Of a DNA stretch of 27,769 bases, positions 1-10,000 are shown one piece after another (positions within the stretch are counted from its first letter, which is position 1; each line of letters opens with the position of its first letter). The notes below the pieces were generated by a model. The model saw only the letters and a program-made list of their open reading frames with translations. It did no database searches and had not been told where the DNA came from. Origin of the DNA: Phoronis australis. Taxonomy: Eukaryota > Phoronida > Phoronidae. Location of the stretch: contig NMRA01000781.1 in the NCBI GenBank assembly GCA_002633005.1, positions 7,469 through 35,237 on the forward strand, in the 5' to 3' direction. The position numbers and the translations under genes were made by a program.

Positions 1-740
1 ATTGCATTGTCCAGTTAACTGAAATTGAGTTCTAAAACGATGTTCTGTTTTGGACGAACGAATTAGGTGTTTTAATTTTAAAATTCAACTTGGTCCAGAT
101 TGATATTTGAAATCTAACACATGAAATAGACGTAAGAATTATTACAACCAAGAAAGCATTGATGGTCAAATAATTTTTATTTTCAATTACGAGCCTGGTT
201 TTTTATTTTAATAAAAATATATTTAATAACATCAATTATTCTTTCAGACCAATGACAAATCAACTGTTAGTCCCAGCGAGTACATAGTATCAGGCTATGC
301 TTGATGTTAATATTCTTGATCAACAAATTAAACCAGATGTGACTAATTGCACGTGACAGACACCACTGTCGAATATGTCTTCAACTCATCAACAATACGA
401 GCAGATGACCTGGTCCGCGTAGAAAGTATTTTGATCAACAATTTACAAGAAAAAACGTAACATTACGATCGCCGCAATTTGGTCATATTCACTTTTCATG
501 TTTCGAACCTAGTTTTCGGAAAAAAATTAAACCCTTTCGTCAGACAACTCTTTGACACCTTAACTTGTTCTCTAATGTAATTTTCTACGTCTCTGTGGTT
601 AATTGTCGACACATCATTAAAATTAAATATCCAGGTTGGACTCGAAAGACCGGCTATTTAACTCACGCAAAGTCTACTTTCGCTTTGTTTATCACAGTGA
701 GCCTCGCTTTGGATCTTAATGGCCGCCGCGTGAATAGGGT
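1..740. other. AT-rich stretch, no gene recognised
   Basis: I see no convincing coding region, RNA gene or repeat here. The one short open frame (565-762) has no recognisable domain and no codon character setting it apart from chance. Confidence 0.5.
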
Positions 741-744
741 CTAT

Positions 745-1625
745 AGCATTCCCACTCAGTGAGAATTTGTCTTACTGATGAGTAAGAATGCTATGCAAAT
801 TTGTGTTACTGAAATTTTCACTGACTGAGTGAAAATCTCACTGGGTGAGAATTTTGTGTGTGCCTTTTATTCAGACACTGACTGAATAGATGAGAGATCA
901 AAGCTTTTTTGGTAACCAAAACACTGCTTATTTTTGTGAGTTTATCTTGAGATTTGACTAAGGGTACAATTTAATTGCAAATTGTGAAATATAGCAGACA
1001 TAAACTAACAACGATAATGCCTTTGGTGAATCGGCAAAGTACTGAAAACTCAGATGTCAACACAGAATGAAGACATCAGTCGAATACTCGTGCTTCATGC
1101 ACTCTACTAGATGTATGAAATGTACCAACCTTAAGCTTATTAACTCACAAAATCAGTCCAGGGTCCCCTCTGGTTGACTTGCAGACAAACTGTTCAGTAA
1201 TTTCACAATATTTGTGAGAAAAACATCAACAATCTTCAAGCTATTTCTCCAACTGCTCATTCCTGGTGCCATTTTAGTTTGAAATTCAGAAATCTGGTTC
1301 AACTGATATTTACACAGTTACAGCCAATCAGGGTGTTTGTTTATCTTAAATTCTCACTGAATTCTCACTCCAATTTTGGCAAGTCTAAATTCTCACTCAA
1401 TTCTCACTCAGATTTTGTCTAAGTATGAAATTCTCACTCAGAATTTTTCTAAGACCAAAATTCTCACTGGATTCTCAGTGTTACATAACATTTTCTCACT
1501 CATTCTCACTGACTGTCCCTGTTGTTCAATTCCCTCTGGGTTCTCACTGGCATTTCTAACTATAATTGGTGATTTAGTTAGAATCTAACTGGAATCTAAC
1601 TGGAATCCAGTGAGATTCTCATTTT
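745..1625. repeat. Dispersed TTCTCACT short-motif clusters
   Basis: Between about 1346 and 1560 the octamer TTCTCACT occurs about nine times at irregular spacing, often followed by G or C and preceded by A-rich spacers. The reverse-complement form (AGTGAGAAT and variants) appears at about 757-856 with shorter matches, so the two clusters face each other about 500 bp apart. The spacing is too irregular for a clean tandem array. It looks like a decayed short-period repeat. Open frames across it (1376-1588, 1610-1852) are by-products of the repeat. Confidence 0.6.
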
Positions 1626-1668
1626 CTTTTTCGTTAGGGAGCTCCCAATGCGTTAACACTTGTTTTCT

Positions 1669-2875
1669 ATCCAATTCCAAGTTTACTAAGCCAGCCACGC
1701 CCTTGCTTAAACTTGGAATAATTGGATTTCTGCTTTACAAAAAATCACATGATACCACACATTCTCCAACTATAGTTGCATTACCTTGTAAATACATTTT
1801 CTATTACTTTTGGAACGCCCTTGATTGCATTTTGTATTTGTTCTCTGTCTAACTCCAAGTTTAAGCAAGCCACGCCCTTTGCTTAAACTTGGAATAATTG
1901 GATTTCTGTTTTACAAAAAATCTCTTGGATACCAAACATTCTCTCACGTGGTGAACCAAACATTCTCTGACTGGTTACAATATACGCTGTAAGCACATTT
2001 TTTTATCTTGAGTCTTTACTGAACAGGTTAGTAATTATTTTCTTCCTAATTCCAAGTTTAAGTTTAACGTCACTGTTCAACTTGGAAAAATTCTATTTCC
2101 TCTTTCAACTTGGAAAAATTCTGTTTTCTCTTTACAAACCTTGTGAAGCAAGCATTCTCTGACAGATTACAGGACATTAGGAACAATTTTTTCTGTCCCT
2201 GTAAATTCTTGGTGATTAATTTTTACCCAATGCCAAGTTTAAAAGATGACTAGTAAAAATAATGCAACAGTAAACCCGTTATAACACAAATAAAACTCTC
2301 ATTTGCCCGAGTTGCACGCCAAACAAAAGCTGATTCACATTTATTGTAAGTACGCTGATCCTGACAGCAATCTCTGATTGGCTGATGCACCAGTGGTTGT
2401 TAGGGTATCCACTGCTTATCACATATTGCTGCATTGAGTTGATACAGTTTACATTGTGTTTTATCATTGTATCCCTGGTTCGTGTTATTTAGTGTTTGCC
2501 AGTGTTATAAAAGGTTCGCCATGCCTTTTGTATGGCACCCCGTTATTCGAACTCTTTCGTGAAAAAAGTGTCAAAAGGTGTCGTCTAAGGGGAGGAACAT
2601 ATAGAATACCATCTGTTGCCCTTGCCTTAGTCCAAAGCTGTACGCTAAATTAATTCATGACAAAATATTGTTCCTTTGAGTAAGCAAACTTGGAATTATT
2701 GTGTTTTCATTTAAAAAAATACCACTTAGTATTTTTTTTAAATGAAAACACAATAATTCCAAGTGGTGAAGCAAGCTTTCTCTCACAGATTACAATAAAC
2801 TGTAAACGCAATTCCTGTTGTTGAGACTACTCTAATACATTAGCAATCGTCTTCTACATAATTCCAAATTTAACC
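1669..2875. repeat. Degenerate ~185-bp repeats with foldback cores
   Basis: A block beginning with a CCAAGTTTAAG core recurs at about 1677, 1855, 2049 and 2230, a spacing of roughly 180-195 bp. A related block is present at 2688-2875. The first two units pair this core with its reverse complement (CTTAAACTTGG) across a short GC-richer spacer containing CCACGCCC, so each can fold on itself. Shared downstream landmarks include TTTACAAA, a CATTCTCTGAC-like word and a run resembling GATTACAAT. About 2260-2680 lacks clear units. No coding potential is evident. It may be a decayed satellite or a cluster of foldback elements. Confidence 0.6.
2688..2764. repeat. Near-perfect hairpin with 34-bp arms
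   Basis: The left arm at 2688-2721 begins ACTTGGAATTATTG and ends in AAAAAAATA. It is the reverse complement of 2730-2764 apart from one extra T in the right arm. The loop is 8 bases (2722-2729). The outer ends carry the ACTTGG/CCAAGT word that forms the core of the surrounding 185-bp repeats, so the hairpin appears to be a strongly preserved or recently formed foldback member of that family. Confidence 0.85.
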
Positions 2876-4128
2876 AGTACTTAAAACAGTATGGGGTTTC
2901 ACATTTTCAATTTTTAAAAATTTTTTAATACCTTTGAGGAGACACTTTCATAGAAAACAGTGAAATCCTGGAGTTGGGCCCATTCTTTTTGGGAAGCTCA
3001 GGGAGTCACAGAAAACCTGTTCTCCATGTTAGTGCAGGTGGACCAGAGTCACTGGACCTGATAGATGTTATGATGAAAATGGTGGATAGTTTTTAAAGAT
3101 ATTTAAAAATGTGTATGTGACTTTGCTTTAACAATATCTGCATGGACATGTCTAAGTTTTTATTTTTTCCAACATACCATCAAATTACAGTACAACATAA
3201 AACACACTGTGTAAAGGTACACAGACTAGTTAACAGTATTTTTTAAACTAAACTAGACAATGTTGTAATTTGACATGGCTAATAAAAAACATGTTTCTTT
3301 AGGAATAGAATCCAATCCAATTCTAGCTAAATCTTAACACAAACAACTTATTGCATAAGTCCATTCACAAACAAACAGTTAACGACTAGACACAATGTCA
3401 CATTCAACTCTGACCCTCCCCAGGCAAAATTTGAAAATTAGATGTAATTGGGTGCAGTTTGCTCATCATAGACAACATAGATAAGACCTTAACCCGAGCA
3501 TCATGTAGTGGAAGTATATGGGTAAAGAACACTTCGCAAGACAATTTGGCAATGAAGTTTCTGGCGTGATCTCTGTCGCACTTGAGTTCAAAAAACAGTG
3601 TTAAAATTCAGTTATCCACGAAGTGACAAACATAGAACAAAAAATATTTGAACTTTTTAAATAAAGTAAAAAAGTCGTTGCCTGGTCCCCGACAGTATTA
3701 CCGTAAGTATATGCATTGTCAGATAACCAGGCAGAAACGAGGTACGAAAAGAGATTGGGATTGAATAGCTGTGTTTAACCTGGGCACAATTCAATATCCC
3801 ATTGTAAAATTATTATTTTTCCCTTTCGATCCACAAACAGCGAAAGATGTGACTTGTATTTGTTCATTATTACTAGCGATCATTTTTACTAGCGATCATT
3901 TCTACTAACGATTTTTGCATGGCGGTGAAGTTTCCCCGTCACGATTAGGTGTGTGGAAGTCAATTTGAGTATTATTTACGAGTGGCAGGGCCAAAAAGGA
4001 GCGTGGCGGGCCGGCCAGAAGTTTACACGTAGGGGAAACCCTTATAATGTGTTAATCCCATCTGAATTGAGAAGGTGGTGTCATCTCTGTAAAACAACTA
4101 TTTGCCAAATTTCATGAAAATATGCCAA
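2876..4128. other. No gene recognised
   Basis: AT-rich sequence without a convincing reading frame. The only local structure is a short repeated phrase (ACTAGCGATCATTT and a variant with ACTAACGATTTTT) at about 3873-3916. Confidence 0.45.
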
Positions 4129-4423
4129 AGAACTCCAAACATGCAGAGGCAAACGTGAAAAATTGACATTAGAGGTTACAGCTATACGGTAGTCTGATTT
4201 GCCTGTAACTCATCGTCATATGTTGCCATGTTTATAGAAGCCCATCTGCCAAATTTGGCCAAGATCCTAAAAAGGGTTAAAGGCGAAGGCAACCTTTTTT
4301 TCATGTCATTTTTAGCAAAATAAGGTTCGTTGATTATCCCAGACATATTTTTTCACTTATTTACTGCTTTTCGTAATTTAATCAATTACTCGTCGTCTAC
4401 TCCGGAAGTGACGTTTTGGGAGG
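4129..4423. repeat. Upstream copy of a ~290-bp direct repeat
   Basis: This segment, from GAACTCCAAACATGCAGAGG through GGGAGGCA, recurs almost unchanged at 5541-5835. The two differ by a few single-base changes and small indels (for example GGCGAAGG against GGTGAAGG). It comprises about 150 bp of element flank, the TTAA, and the first ~140 bp of the transposon arm. Confidence 0.9.
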
Positions 4424-4546
4424 CAAGAATTTCGCGCCAGTTTCTTTTCATATAGTCTGCCTGTGAGAGCAGTCTAGTCAGTCACTGATCTACCTCGGCT
4501 GCGATAAGTTCGGTCGTCGTTTGCTTTTGCTTACGAATCAGTCAAC

Positions 4547-4650
4547 ATGCCACGCTGTTGCTGCGTACTGGGGTGTACTCGCGTACAGAGGAAGAACTGT
4601 CCCACTTGCCCGAGTGTCCCGCGACACACTCCCACTGGAGGGTGATCTGA
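4547..4650 (+). pseudogene. Second THAP start in opposite arm
   Basis: The left inverted arm carries its own ATG opening with Met-Pro-Arg-Cys-Cys-Cys and a Gly-Cys four residues further on (MPRCCCVLGC), mirroring the gene start in the right arm. Beyond about ten codons it no longer resembles a THAP domain and soon stops. It is best explained as the transposase 5' end duplicated head-to-head by formation of a palindromic element, not as a second gene. Confidence 0.55.
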
Positions 4651-4959
4651 GCACCCAAATTGCTTACATCCCGCCGTGTGACTCCCTCGCCACACACCTG
4701 GCACCTAAATAGCTCCAATACAAGTCCACAATAAACTTATCAAACTTAGGCTCACCGATATGTTCATTGGATGACAAACTGTCCTCTTCACTGAGTGTCG
4801 AACTTAAGGACTGTATTCACTCCCACTACTCAACATCGCTGCAGGGCTGCTTACAGGCTCTGGGCTAGAGACAACAGCACAGGGCGAATCACATCTAGTT
4901 CCCGGAATTGCACGCAATGGGGGTACGTTCGGAGGCACGGGTGACAGTGGATGAAGTGC

Positions 4960-5326
4960 CTCCAGTCACTGTATACAGTGGCCACAGCTCGCGAGGCTTC
5001 TCGCTTCAAAAATGCACTTCTCGAGGTTGGCGACGGGGCACTGCCGGGAGTCAACAGCGACGGTATGGTACCCTTCTTCAGGCGTTGTTTCGCAGGGACC
5101 TTCATCAATTCAGCGTACATATCTGTCATAATCTGACGGCAGAAAATGCGTCCCACACACTCGGTAACCCTCCACTGCTTTGTACGTTGTGTGGACGGGT
5201 AGCACTGCGTTCTTCACATGAACGAGCTAGCCAAGTATGGCGAAGTGTGTCATCCTTCAGAAAGGTACCGAAAGTGCGTGTGAGACGATAATGGGTACAT
5301 CCCGGCATGCAGCAACAGCGTGGCAT
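4960..5326 (-). pseudogene. Broken THAP-domain transposase 5' fragment
   Basis: Reading leftwards from 5326, the protein opens MPRCCCMPGC, fitting the first C-x4-C zinc pair of THAP domains. A segment follows with FLKDDTLRHTWL, matching the family's phenylalanine/tryptophan helix. The frame then shifts: from about 5156 leftwards another frame reads TDMYAELMKVPAKQ and RLKKGTIPSLL, resembling the domain's C-terminal end, where the AVPTIF-like box normally sits. In that second frame the expected C-x2-H pair reads as Cys-Val-Gly-Arg, so a zinc ligand seems lost. No RNase H-like catalytic core follows. The copy is therefore non-functional and truncated. The plus-strand open frame over the same bases (4908-5291) is a shadow. 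Confidence 0.7.
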
Positions 5327-5540
5327 GTTGACTGACTTGTAAACAAAAGCAAACGACGACCGAACTTATCACAACCGAGGTAGAACAATGACTGACTCGA
5401 CAGCTCTCACAGTCAGACTACAATGAAAAGAAATTAGCGCGAAACTCTTGCCTCCCAAAACGTCACTTCCGGAGTAGAGGACAAGAAATTAATCAAATTA
5501 CGAAAAGCTGCAATTAAGTGAAAAATGTGTCTGGGANAAC

Positions 5541-5835
5541 GAACTCCAAACATGCAGAGGCAAACGTGAAAAATTGACATTAGAGGTTACAGCTATACGT
5601 AGTCTGATTTGCCTGTAACTCATCGTCATATGTTGCCATGTTTATAGAAGCCCATCTGCCAAATTTGGCCAAGATCCTAAAAAGGGTTAAAGGTGAAGGC
5701 AACCTTTTTTCATGTCATTTTTAGCAAAATAAGGTTCGTTGATTATCCCAGATATATTTTTTCACTTATTTACTGCTTTTCGTAATTTAATCAAATACTC
5801 GTCGTCTACTCCGGAAGTGACGTTTTGGGAGGCAC
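5541..5835. repeat. Downstream copy of the ~290-bp direct repeat
   Basis: Near-identical to 4129-4423 and in the same orientation. It begins four bases after the ambiguous base at 5537 and ends abruptly at GGGAGGCA, after which the sequence no longer follows the transposon arm. It could be a real nested or recombined transposon end, or an assembly duplication joined at the N. Confidence 0.9.
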
Positions 5836-8370
5836 TGTGCACCGACATATGAATATGTGAGTGCAATTACATACTGAAAAAGTTGATTTTGTCACTAACA
5901 GGTTCCATTTTTGACTGAAGTCTGCCCTAAGTTTAATTCAAAGGAAAAAAATTGTTAAAAATTTAAGAATAATAAGCAAGGATTATTTATCTTTTCACAC
6001 CCCATGTTTTGGTGGCATCAGGTGATACATAAATTAAATGCTCTCTGTCCCCACCAAGGTTTGAACCCAGGACTTTCTGCTAACCCGTTAGCCAACACCT
6101 GATGTGATCGACATATGGCGTATGTGAAGACCAATAGCCTTATACGATATCATTCACTGCACAGTAAAAGAAAAGTGTTCAAGCATCAGGTTAAGGTTAT
6201 GGGAGATCCTAGACAAATGTCTAAACTTGGTAAAGCGGAAAACGTATCTTGCAAATGGCTGATAGGATTCCAATAAAAAATTTCAGATCTTTTACTTTAT
6301 GTACTGTTCCCCATCAGGCTTTTAGGGATTGTCTTTTGACTGGTTTGCCTTGGCATGGGAGGGCTAGCTAAAATAGGGACTTTCAGTAATTTCATGAAAA
6401 ACTCAAACATTGAATAAAACGAAAAGGATTACTTAGAAAACAGAATCGGCATTTCTCAGATTTCATTTTGAACATTTATGTCAAAAGAAAATAGGTCATG
6501 TTATTGACTCCGCTGTTTTGCTATGAACATATTCCTTTTTCAGGAATCTCATTAAAAATATGGTCAAGGGACCCAATTAATGGCAGATTAATATATAAAG
6601 TCGATATAGCGGTATACAGGCTCTCTACTTTCATGAATTATAGTAGTGTTTTAGTGTTTAGTTTGTAGATATTTGTCAGTAAGGTGCCACATAACCTTGA
6701 GTCCTGACATTTATTTTTAGGTTACTTATGTTTTAAGTTTCAGTACATGACTACTGATAATTCAGTCCTCTGATTGTGTGGAACACAGTTTGATAATTTT
6801 GACCCACCTCCCTGTGGAATAACACTTTCATTTATGCCACCAGGATGTCACCCAACTAGCAATATGAAATGATCTATTGGGCATATCAGGATACATATGA
6901 TAAACTTGAGAGGGCCACATGCTGTCTTTGGCCTCCGGCAACATGGCTCTTCGTGGTCCATATTACACTCGGGATCAGTATAATGCTTAGCACTTCCTAC
7001 ATCATTCACTCTCAGACCGATAAGACAAAAGTCAAGAATTCATTGGCAAGTAGCTTCAGATGCTGTAACAACGAAATGAGGTCCTCCAACCTTGGCTAAT
7101 TTGTTGACCTACACACATTGCACAGTAGCACGAATGGTTATCACAGATTCTGTGTAAGCGAAAGATGTTTCCTAACATGTGCTGTCAATGGGACCATTTG
7201 TGTGTCCCTGATTTAGTAACCTGAACATGCTGTGTCAGTTGAGGGTGACTCTTCCTCTTATCCGTAACTTTCTGGAACACAGGAAGTTGCTTAGAACCTG
7301 TTTAAAATAAATTGAATAGTTAAAATTCCTTTTCTGCAAACACGATAATACTACATACAAAACTCTTCAATCAAAAATACCCATTACAGGCAAAATTGTT
7401 TTCATGTTGACGTGCAGACTAATACATATACAACCAGCTTTAAAAAGTGAACAAGGATTGAGATTTATTGTCGGTTGGTGAATGTTGGATCTATAAGAAA
7501 ATCAAGTAAATGGAAAATCTATTATTCTCTGTTTCCACATTGTGACAATGATAATTCATTTGTCAGCAGATTCAAACAAGATCACCCATCACATTCAAGT
7601 ATTTTATGTACTACAGACAACTAAGTACAACCTAAAAATGAAAGTGTTGATGGAACAAACACTTTCGTGATAGAAGACAACCTTCAAGGACAATGACCAC
7701 TGCACAAAAAAGCAGAAAATCACCCATCTTGCATAAAGAAAAACCAATGTTAACACATACGTCATTACCTCTGTATGCTCCTCACTCACATGGAAACATG
7801 TGAATCAAACATTACTGTATGCCACCATGTTTCAGTCCAGTTGTTAAATGTTATCAACTGTATTCAGAGATGTTGACATCCTGCAAAAGACAAATATTCA
7901 TTTGTTATCCCACTCAGTCGAATGTGCTTTCTTTTCCAACAGTAAATGCTGGGCAGTGGTTTGTACGATATTTTGCCAAAGCAGGTATGGACAGTATTAT
8001 TTCTCTGAGCCAGTTTTGTAAAACATAAAAGTCATATAGATTGGCATATTATGATTGTCTGTAGCAGAGAAAGGCAAAATACTGTAGGCTAGTAAAGTCT
8101 AATCATCTCTATGACAACATTCAAAACCTGTCAACAGAACCTCAGAGAGTTGGGTTGTATAACGTATTGTCATCAATATTTAGACCTGATGACATCACAC
8201 AGCATACCAATGAAAAACTAGTATTCATTAAATTGCATGTTTAAAAATGAAATTAGTATTTCCACTTTATTTAATTACACTTTTTACTCGACGTGTGCAA
8301 CGATTGGCGATGTCATAAGTGAGATATAAAATAAAACACTACCACCTCTAAGCACTGGCGTATACACATA
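5836..8370. other. No gene recognised
   Basis: Apart from a possible tRNA-like mini-element at 6016-6104, I find no supportable gene or mobile element here. Short open frames (6869-7099, 7604-7789, 7819-8028) show no domain features. Confidence 0.45.
6016..6104 (-). repeat. Possible tRNA-related SINE fragment or mini-foldback
   Basis: The segment is bounded by an exact 9-bp inverted repeat (CATCAGGTG at 6016-6024, CACCTGATG at 6096-6104). On the minus strand it contains a TGGCTAACGGG word resembling a tRNA A box and GGGTTCAAACC resembling a B box. The gap between them is only about 15 bases, shorter than in a true tRNA gene, so an intact tRNA is excluded. A tRNA-derived SINE head with an internal deletion is one reading and a chance resemblance is the other. 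Confidence 0.3.
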
Positions 8371-8373
8371 CAC

Positions 8374-8394
8374 GGGGGGGAGGGGAGGGGGGGG
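8374..8394 (+). other. G-run able to form a G-quadruplex
   Basis: A run of seven G, A, four G, A, then eight G. This satisfies the usual four-tract quadruplex pattern if the long runs are subdivided. It stands out sharply in an AT-rich background. Confidence 0.7.
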
Positions 8395-8648
8395 TGAAGT
8401 GGCAGGTAAAATGGCGCATGACGCACTGTTCAATGCAAAACCCCTCCCGGTATGGTTGGTACTAGTAGTATAGTACGGTCGGTAGAAAGTCATTCATTCT
8501 AACCTGCGGCATTCATGGCGATGTAATTGCCTACAGTGTCTGGCTCCGTATATCCTAGTTCTAAATTGAAAAGGTCCCAGGCTGCCAGTCATTTCAGCCC
8601 CTCCACCACCCACCCGCCCATCCCAGTCAAGCCACCTCTCCACCTCTG

Positions 8649-8745
8649 GAATGGCCAGAATAACATACAGAATGGCCAGAATAACATATAGAATGGCCAG
8701 AATAACATACAGAATGGCCAGAATAACATACAGAATGGACAATTG
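8649..8745. repeat. 21-bp minisatellite, four units plus a partial
   Basis: Units start at 8649, 8670, 8691, 8712 and (partial) 8733, each reading GAATGGCCAGAATAACATA plus two bases. Because 21 is a multiple of three, minus-strand frames stay open across it and give heptad-like repeats (AILYVIL in one frame, FCMLFWP in another). These are repeat artefacts, not proteins. Confidence 0.95.
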
Positions 8746-8870
8746 AAATAATTAAAACAGAAACAATAACTCATGACAAACGAATTCATGTTCACCATTC
8801 GACTCACAGCAAAAATTTACTTAACAGCTGCACACTAGATGTCATATATGCTTTCTTAATCTCAAGATCA

Positions 8871-8932
8871 CTTGTGTGAACTTGGAATAGAAAGTTATTC
8901 CAAGTTCACGCAAGATTCCAAGTTCAGGCACA
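8871..8932. repeat. 19-bp-arm hairpin of the CTTGGAATA family
   Basis: CTTGTGTGAACTTGGAATA (8871-8889) is nearly the reverse complement of TATTCCAAGTTCACGCAAG (8896-8914), with a 6-base loop. A third half-copy, ATTCCAAGTTCAGGCA, follows directly. The CTTGGAATA/TATTCCAAG core is shared with the foldback repeats at 1669-2764. Confidence 0.75.
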
Positions 8933-9029
8933 GCAGTCCCAGTTTTTGGCTTACTATTATATTGTCTACCCCAGTGTCAGTGAACTTGACTATCTCTTTC
9001 AAGATGAATGGTAGATGTTGATGTGTATT

Positions 9030-9101
9030 CACATGAATATTCCTAAGTTAAAGTTGTCAGTTCATCACATGAATATTCCTAAGTTAAAGTTGTCAGTTCG
9101 T
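9030..9101. repeat. 36-bp tandem duplication
   Basis: Two nearly identical 36-bp units starting at 9030 and 9066, each beginning CACATGAATATTCCTAAG and ending in a GTCAGTTC(A/G)T phrase. Confidence 0.95.
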
Positions 9102-9189
9102 CTGGTTTAGGTGGCTATAAAACCGAAAATCAGTTTTGGCATTTTGTTGTCATCAAATCGTACTCATAGACATAGTCGTAATATTCGAT

Positions 9190-9665
9190 CCTTACGGTGA
9201 CAGTAGGCTACATTGAGACTATATACTAGTAAGGACATTCCTTACGGTGACAGTGCATTGAGACTATACTAGTAAGGACGATCCTTACGGTGACAATACA
9301 TTGAGACTTCTAGTAAGGATGATCCTTACGGTGTCAGTACATTGAAACTGTACTAGTAAGGATGATCCTTACGGTGACAGTGCATTGAGACTATACTAGT
9401 AAGGACCATCCTTATGGTGTCAGTACATTGAGACTATACTAGTAAGGACGATCCTTACGGTGACAATACATTGAGACTTCTAGTAAGGATGATCCTTACG
9501 GTGTCAGTACATTGAAACTGTACTAGTAAGGATGATCCTTACGGTGACAGTACATTGAGCCGACTATACTAGTAAGGACAATCCTTACGTTGACAGTATA
9601 TTGAGACTATACTAGTAAGGATGATCCTTAGGGTGTCAGTACATTGAGACTATACTAGTAAGGAC
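9190..9665. repeat. ~43-bp minisatellite, 11 units with palindromic junctions
   Basis: Units begin with CCTTACGG-like words at 9190, 9240, 9283, 9324, 9367, 9410, 9453, 9494, 9537, 9583 and 9626. Most spacings are 43 bp, with variants of 41, 46 and 50. Each unit ends ACTAGTAAGGAT/C, so most junctions read GTAAGGATGATCCTTAC or close to it, a near-perfect 17-bp palindrome. The triplet of units at 9283, 9324 and 9367 is largely repeated at 9453, 9494 and 9537, showing higher-order duplication. Confidence 0.95.
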
Positions 9666-9865
9666 GCAAGAAAATGCTTCAGAGTTTGGTCAGTCCTATA
9701 AAATTCAAGAAGAACGGGGTAGAGTTCAGTAATGCTAGAACTTACACTAAAACCTCACAAAATCTAGCTGAAGTTGTGTGTTCTCATTTAAAATACACGG
9801 CAATTAAAATCTCACGTAATCTCGCAAAGTCTTGGTTTTTAGCAAGGTCCTAGTGTTACTGAACA

Positions 9866-10000
9866 TTGCACTGCTTTCGCTGACCTTGCATGTCAATATC
9901 AAAAGACCTAATGTGTGTGAACAACACTTACGATTTACAACAATCAGCAAAATTCTAAGTCACTATGGCTACTTGTTATCCTCTCTAAGCCCCAAATGAG
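9866..10000. repeat. Dispersed repeat, copy 1
   Basis: Shares a block with 26106-26250 in the same orientation: CTGCTTTC(G/A)CTGACCTTGC, then GTCAAT and CAAAAG(A/G)CCTA, then a GTGTGAA word and further downstream a CTCCAAGCCC-like phrase. The copies are clearly diverged. No coding character is visible, and the repeat family is unknown to me. Confidence 0.6.

Larger units (their letters stand above)
4281..5544 (-). mobile_element. Palindromic THAP-type DNA transposon derivative
   Basis: Two long inverted arms bracket a degraded interior. The left arm at about 4325-4564 matches the reverse complement of 5309-5544 over roughly 235 bp, sharing blocks such as GGAAGTGACGTTTTGGGAGG and CAGTCAACATGCCACGCTG. 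The outer left end directly follows a TTAA (4277-4280) and reads AGGCGAAGGCAACC. The right arm stops about 45 bp short of that outer end, at a single N (5537). Each arm includes an ATG opening with Met-Pro-Arg-Cys-Cys-Cys, at 4547 on + and at 5326 on -. The minus-strand side continues as a THAP-like domain. THAP fingers occur in the transposases of P-element and Kolobok DNA transposons; the TTAA favours Kolobok, but I cannot see a catalytic domain to decide. Confidence 0.75.

Noticed and set aside
2500-2653. TATAAAA-like word with a 65-codon frame
   Set aside because: No domain, no splice context, and length within chance expectation.
4908-5291. 127-codon plus-strand frame inside the THAP element
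   Set aside because: It lies antisense to the recognisable THAP fragment and shows no domain of its own.
6040-6104. Intact tRNA gene on the minus strand
   Set aside because: A-box and B-box words are only about 15 bases apart and no acceptor stem or anticodon arm can be formed.
8494-8807. Minus-strand frames encoding heptad repeats (AILYVIL / FCMLFWP)
   Set aside because: They are translations of the 21-bp minisatellite, open in more than one frame because the period is a multiple of three.
9105-9160. TATAAAA at about 9116 as a possible promoter of the transporter
   Set aside because: AT-rich DNA produces many such words, there is no initiator or exon evidence, and it sits beside a minisatellite.
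9190-9665. Possible CRISPR-like array
   Set aside because: The units are contiguous with no unique spacers; it is a minisatellite in a eukaryotic sequence.
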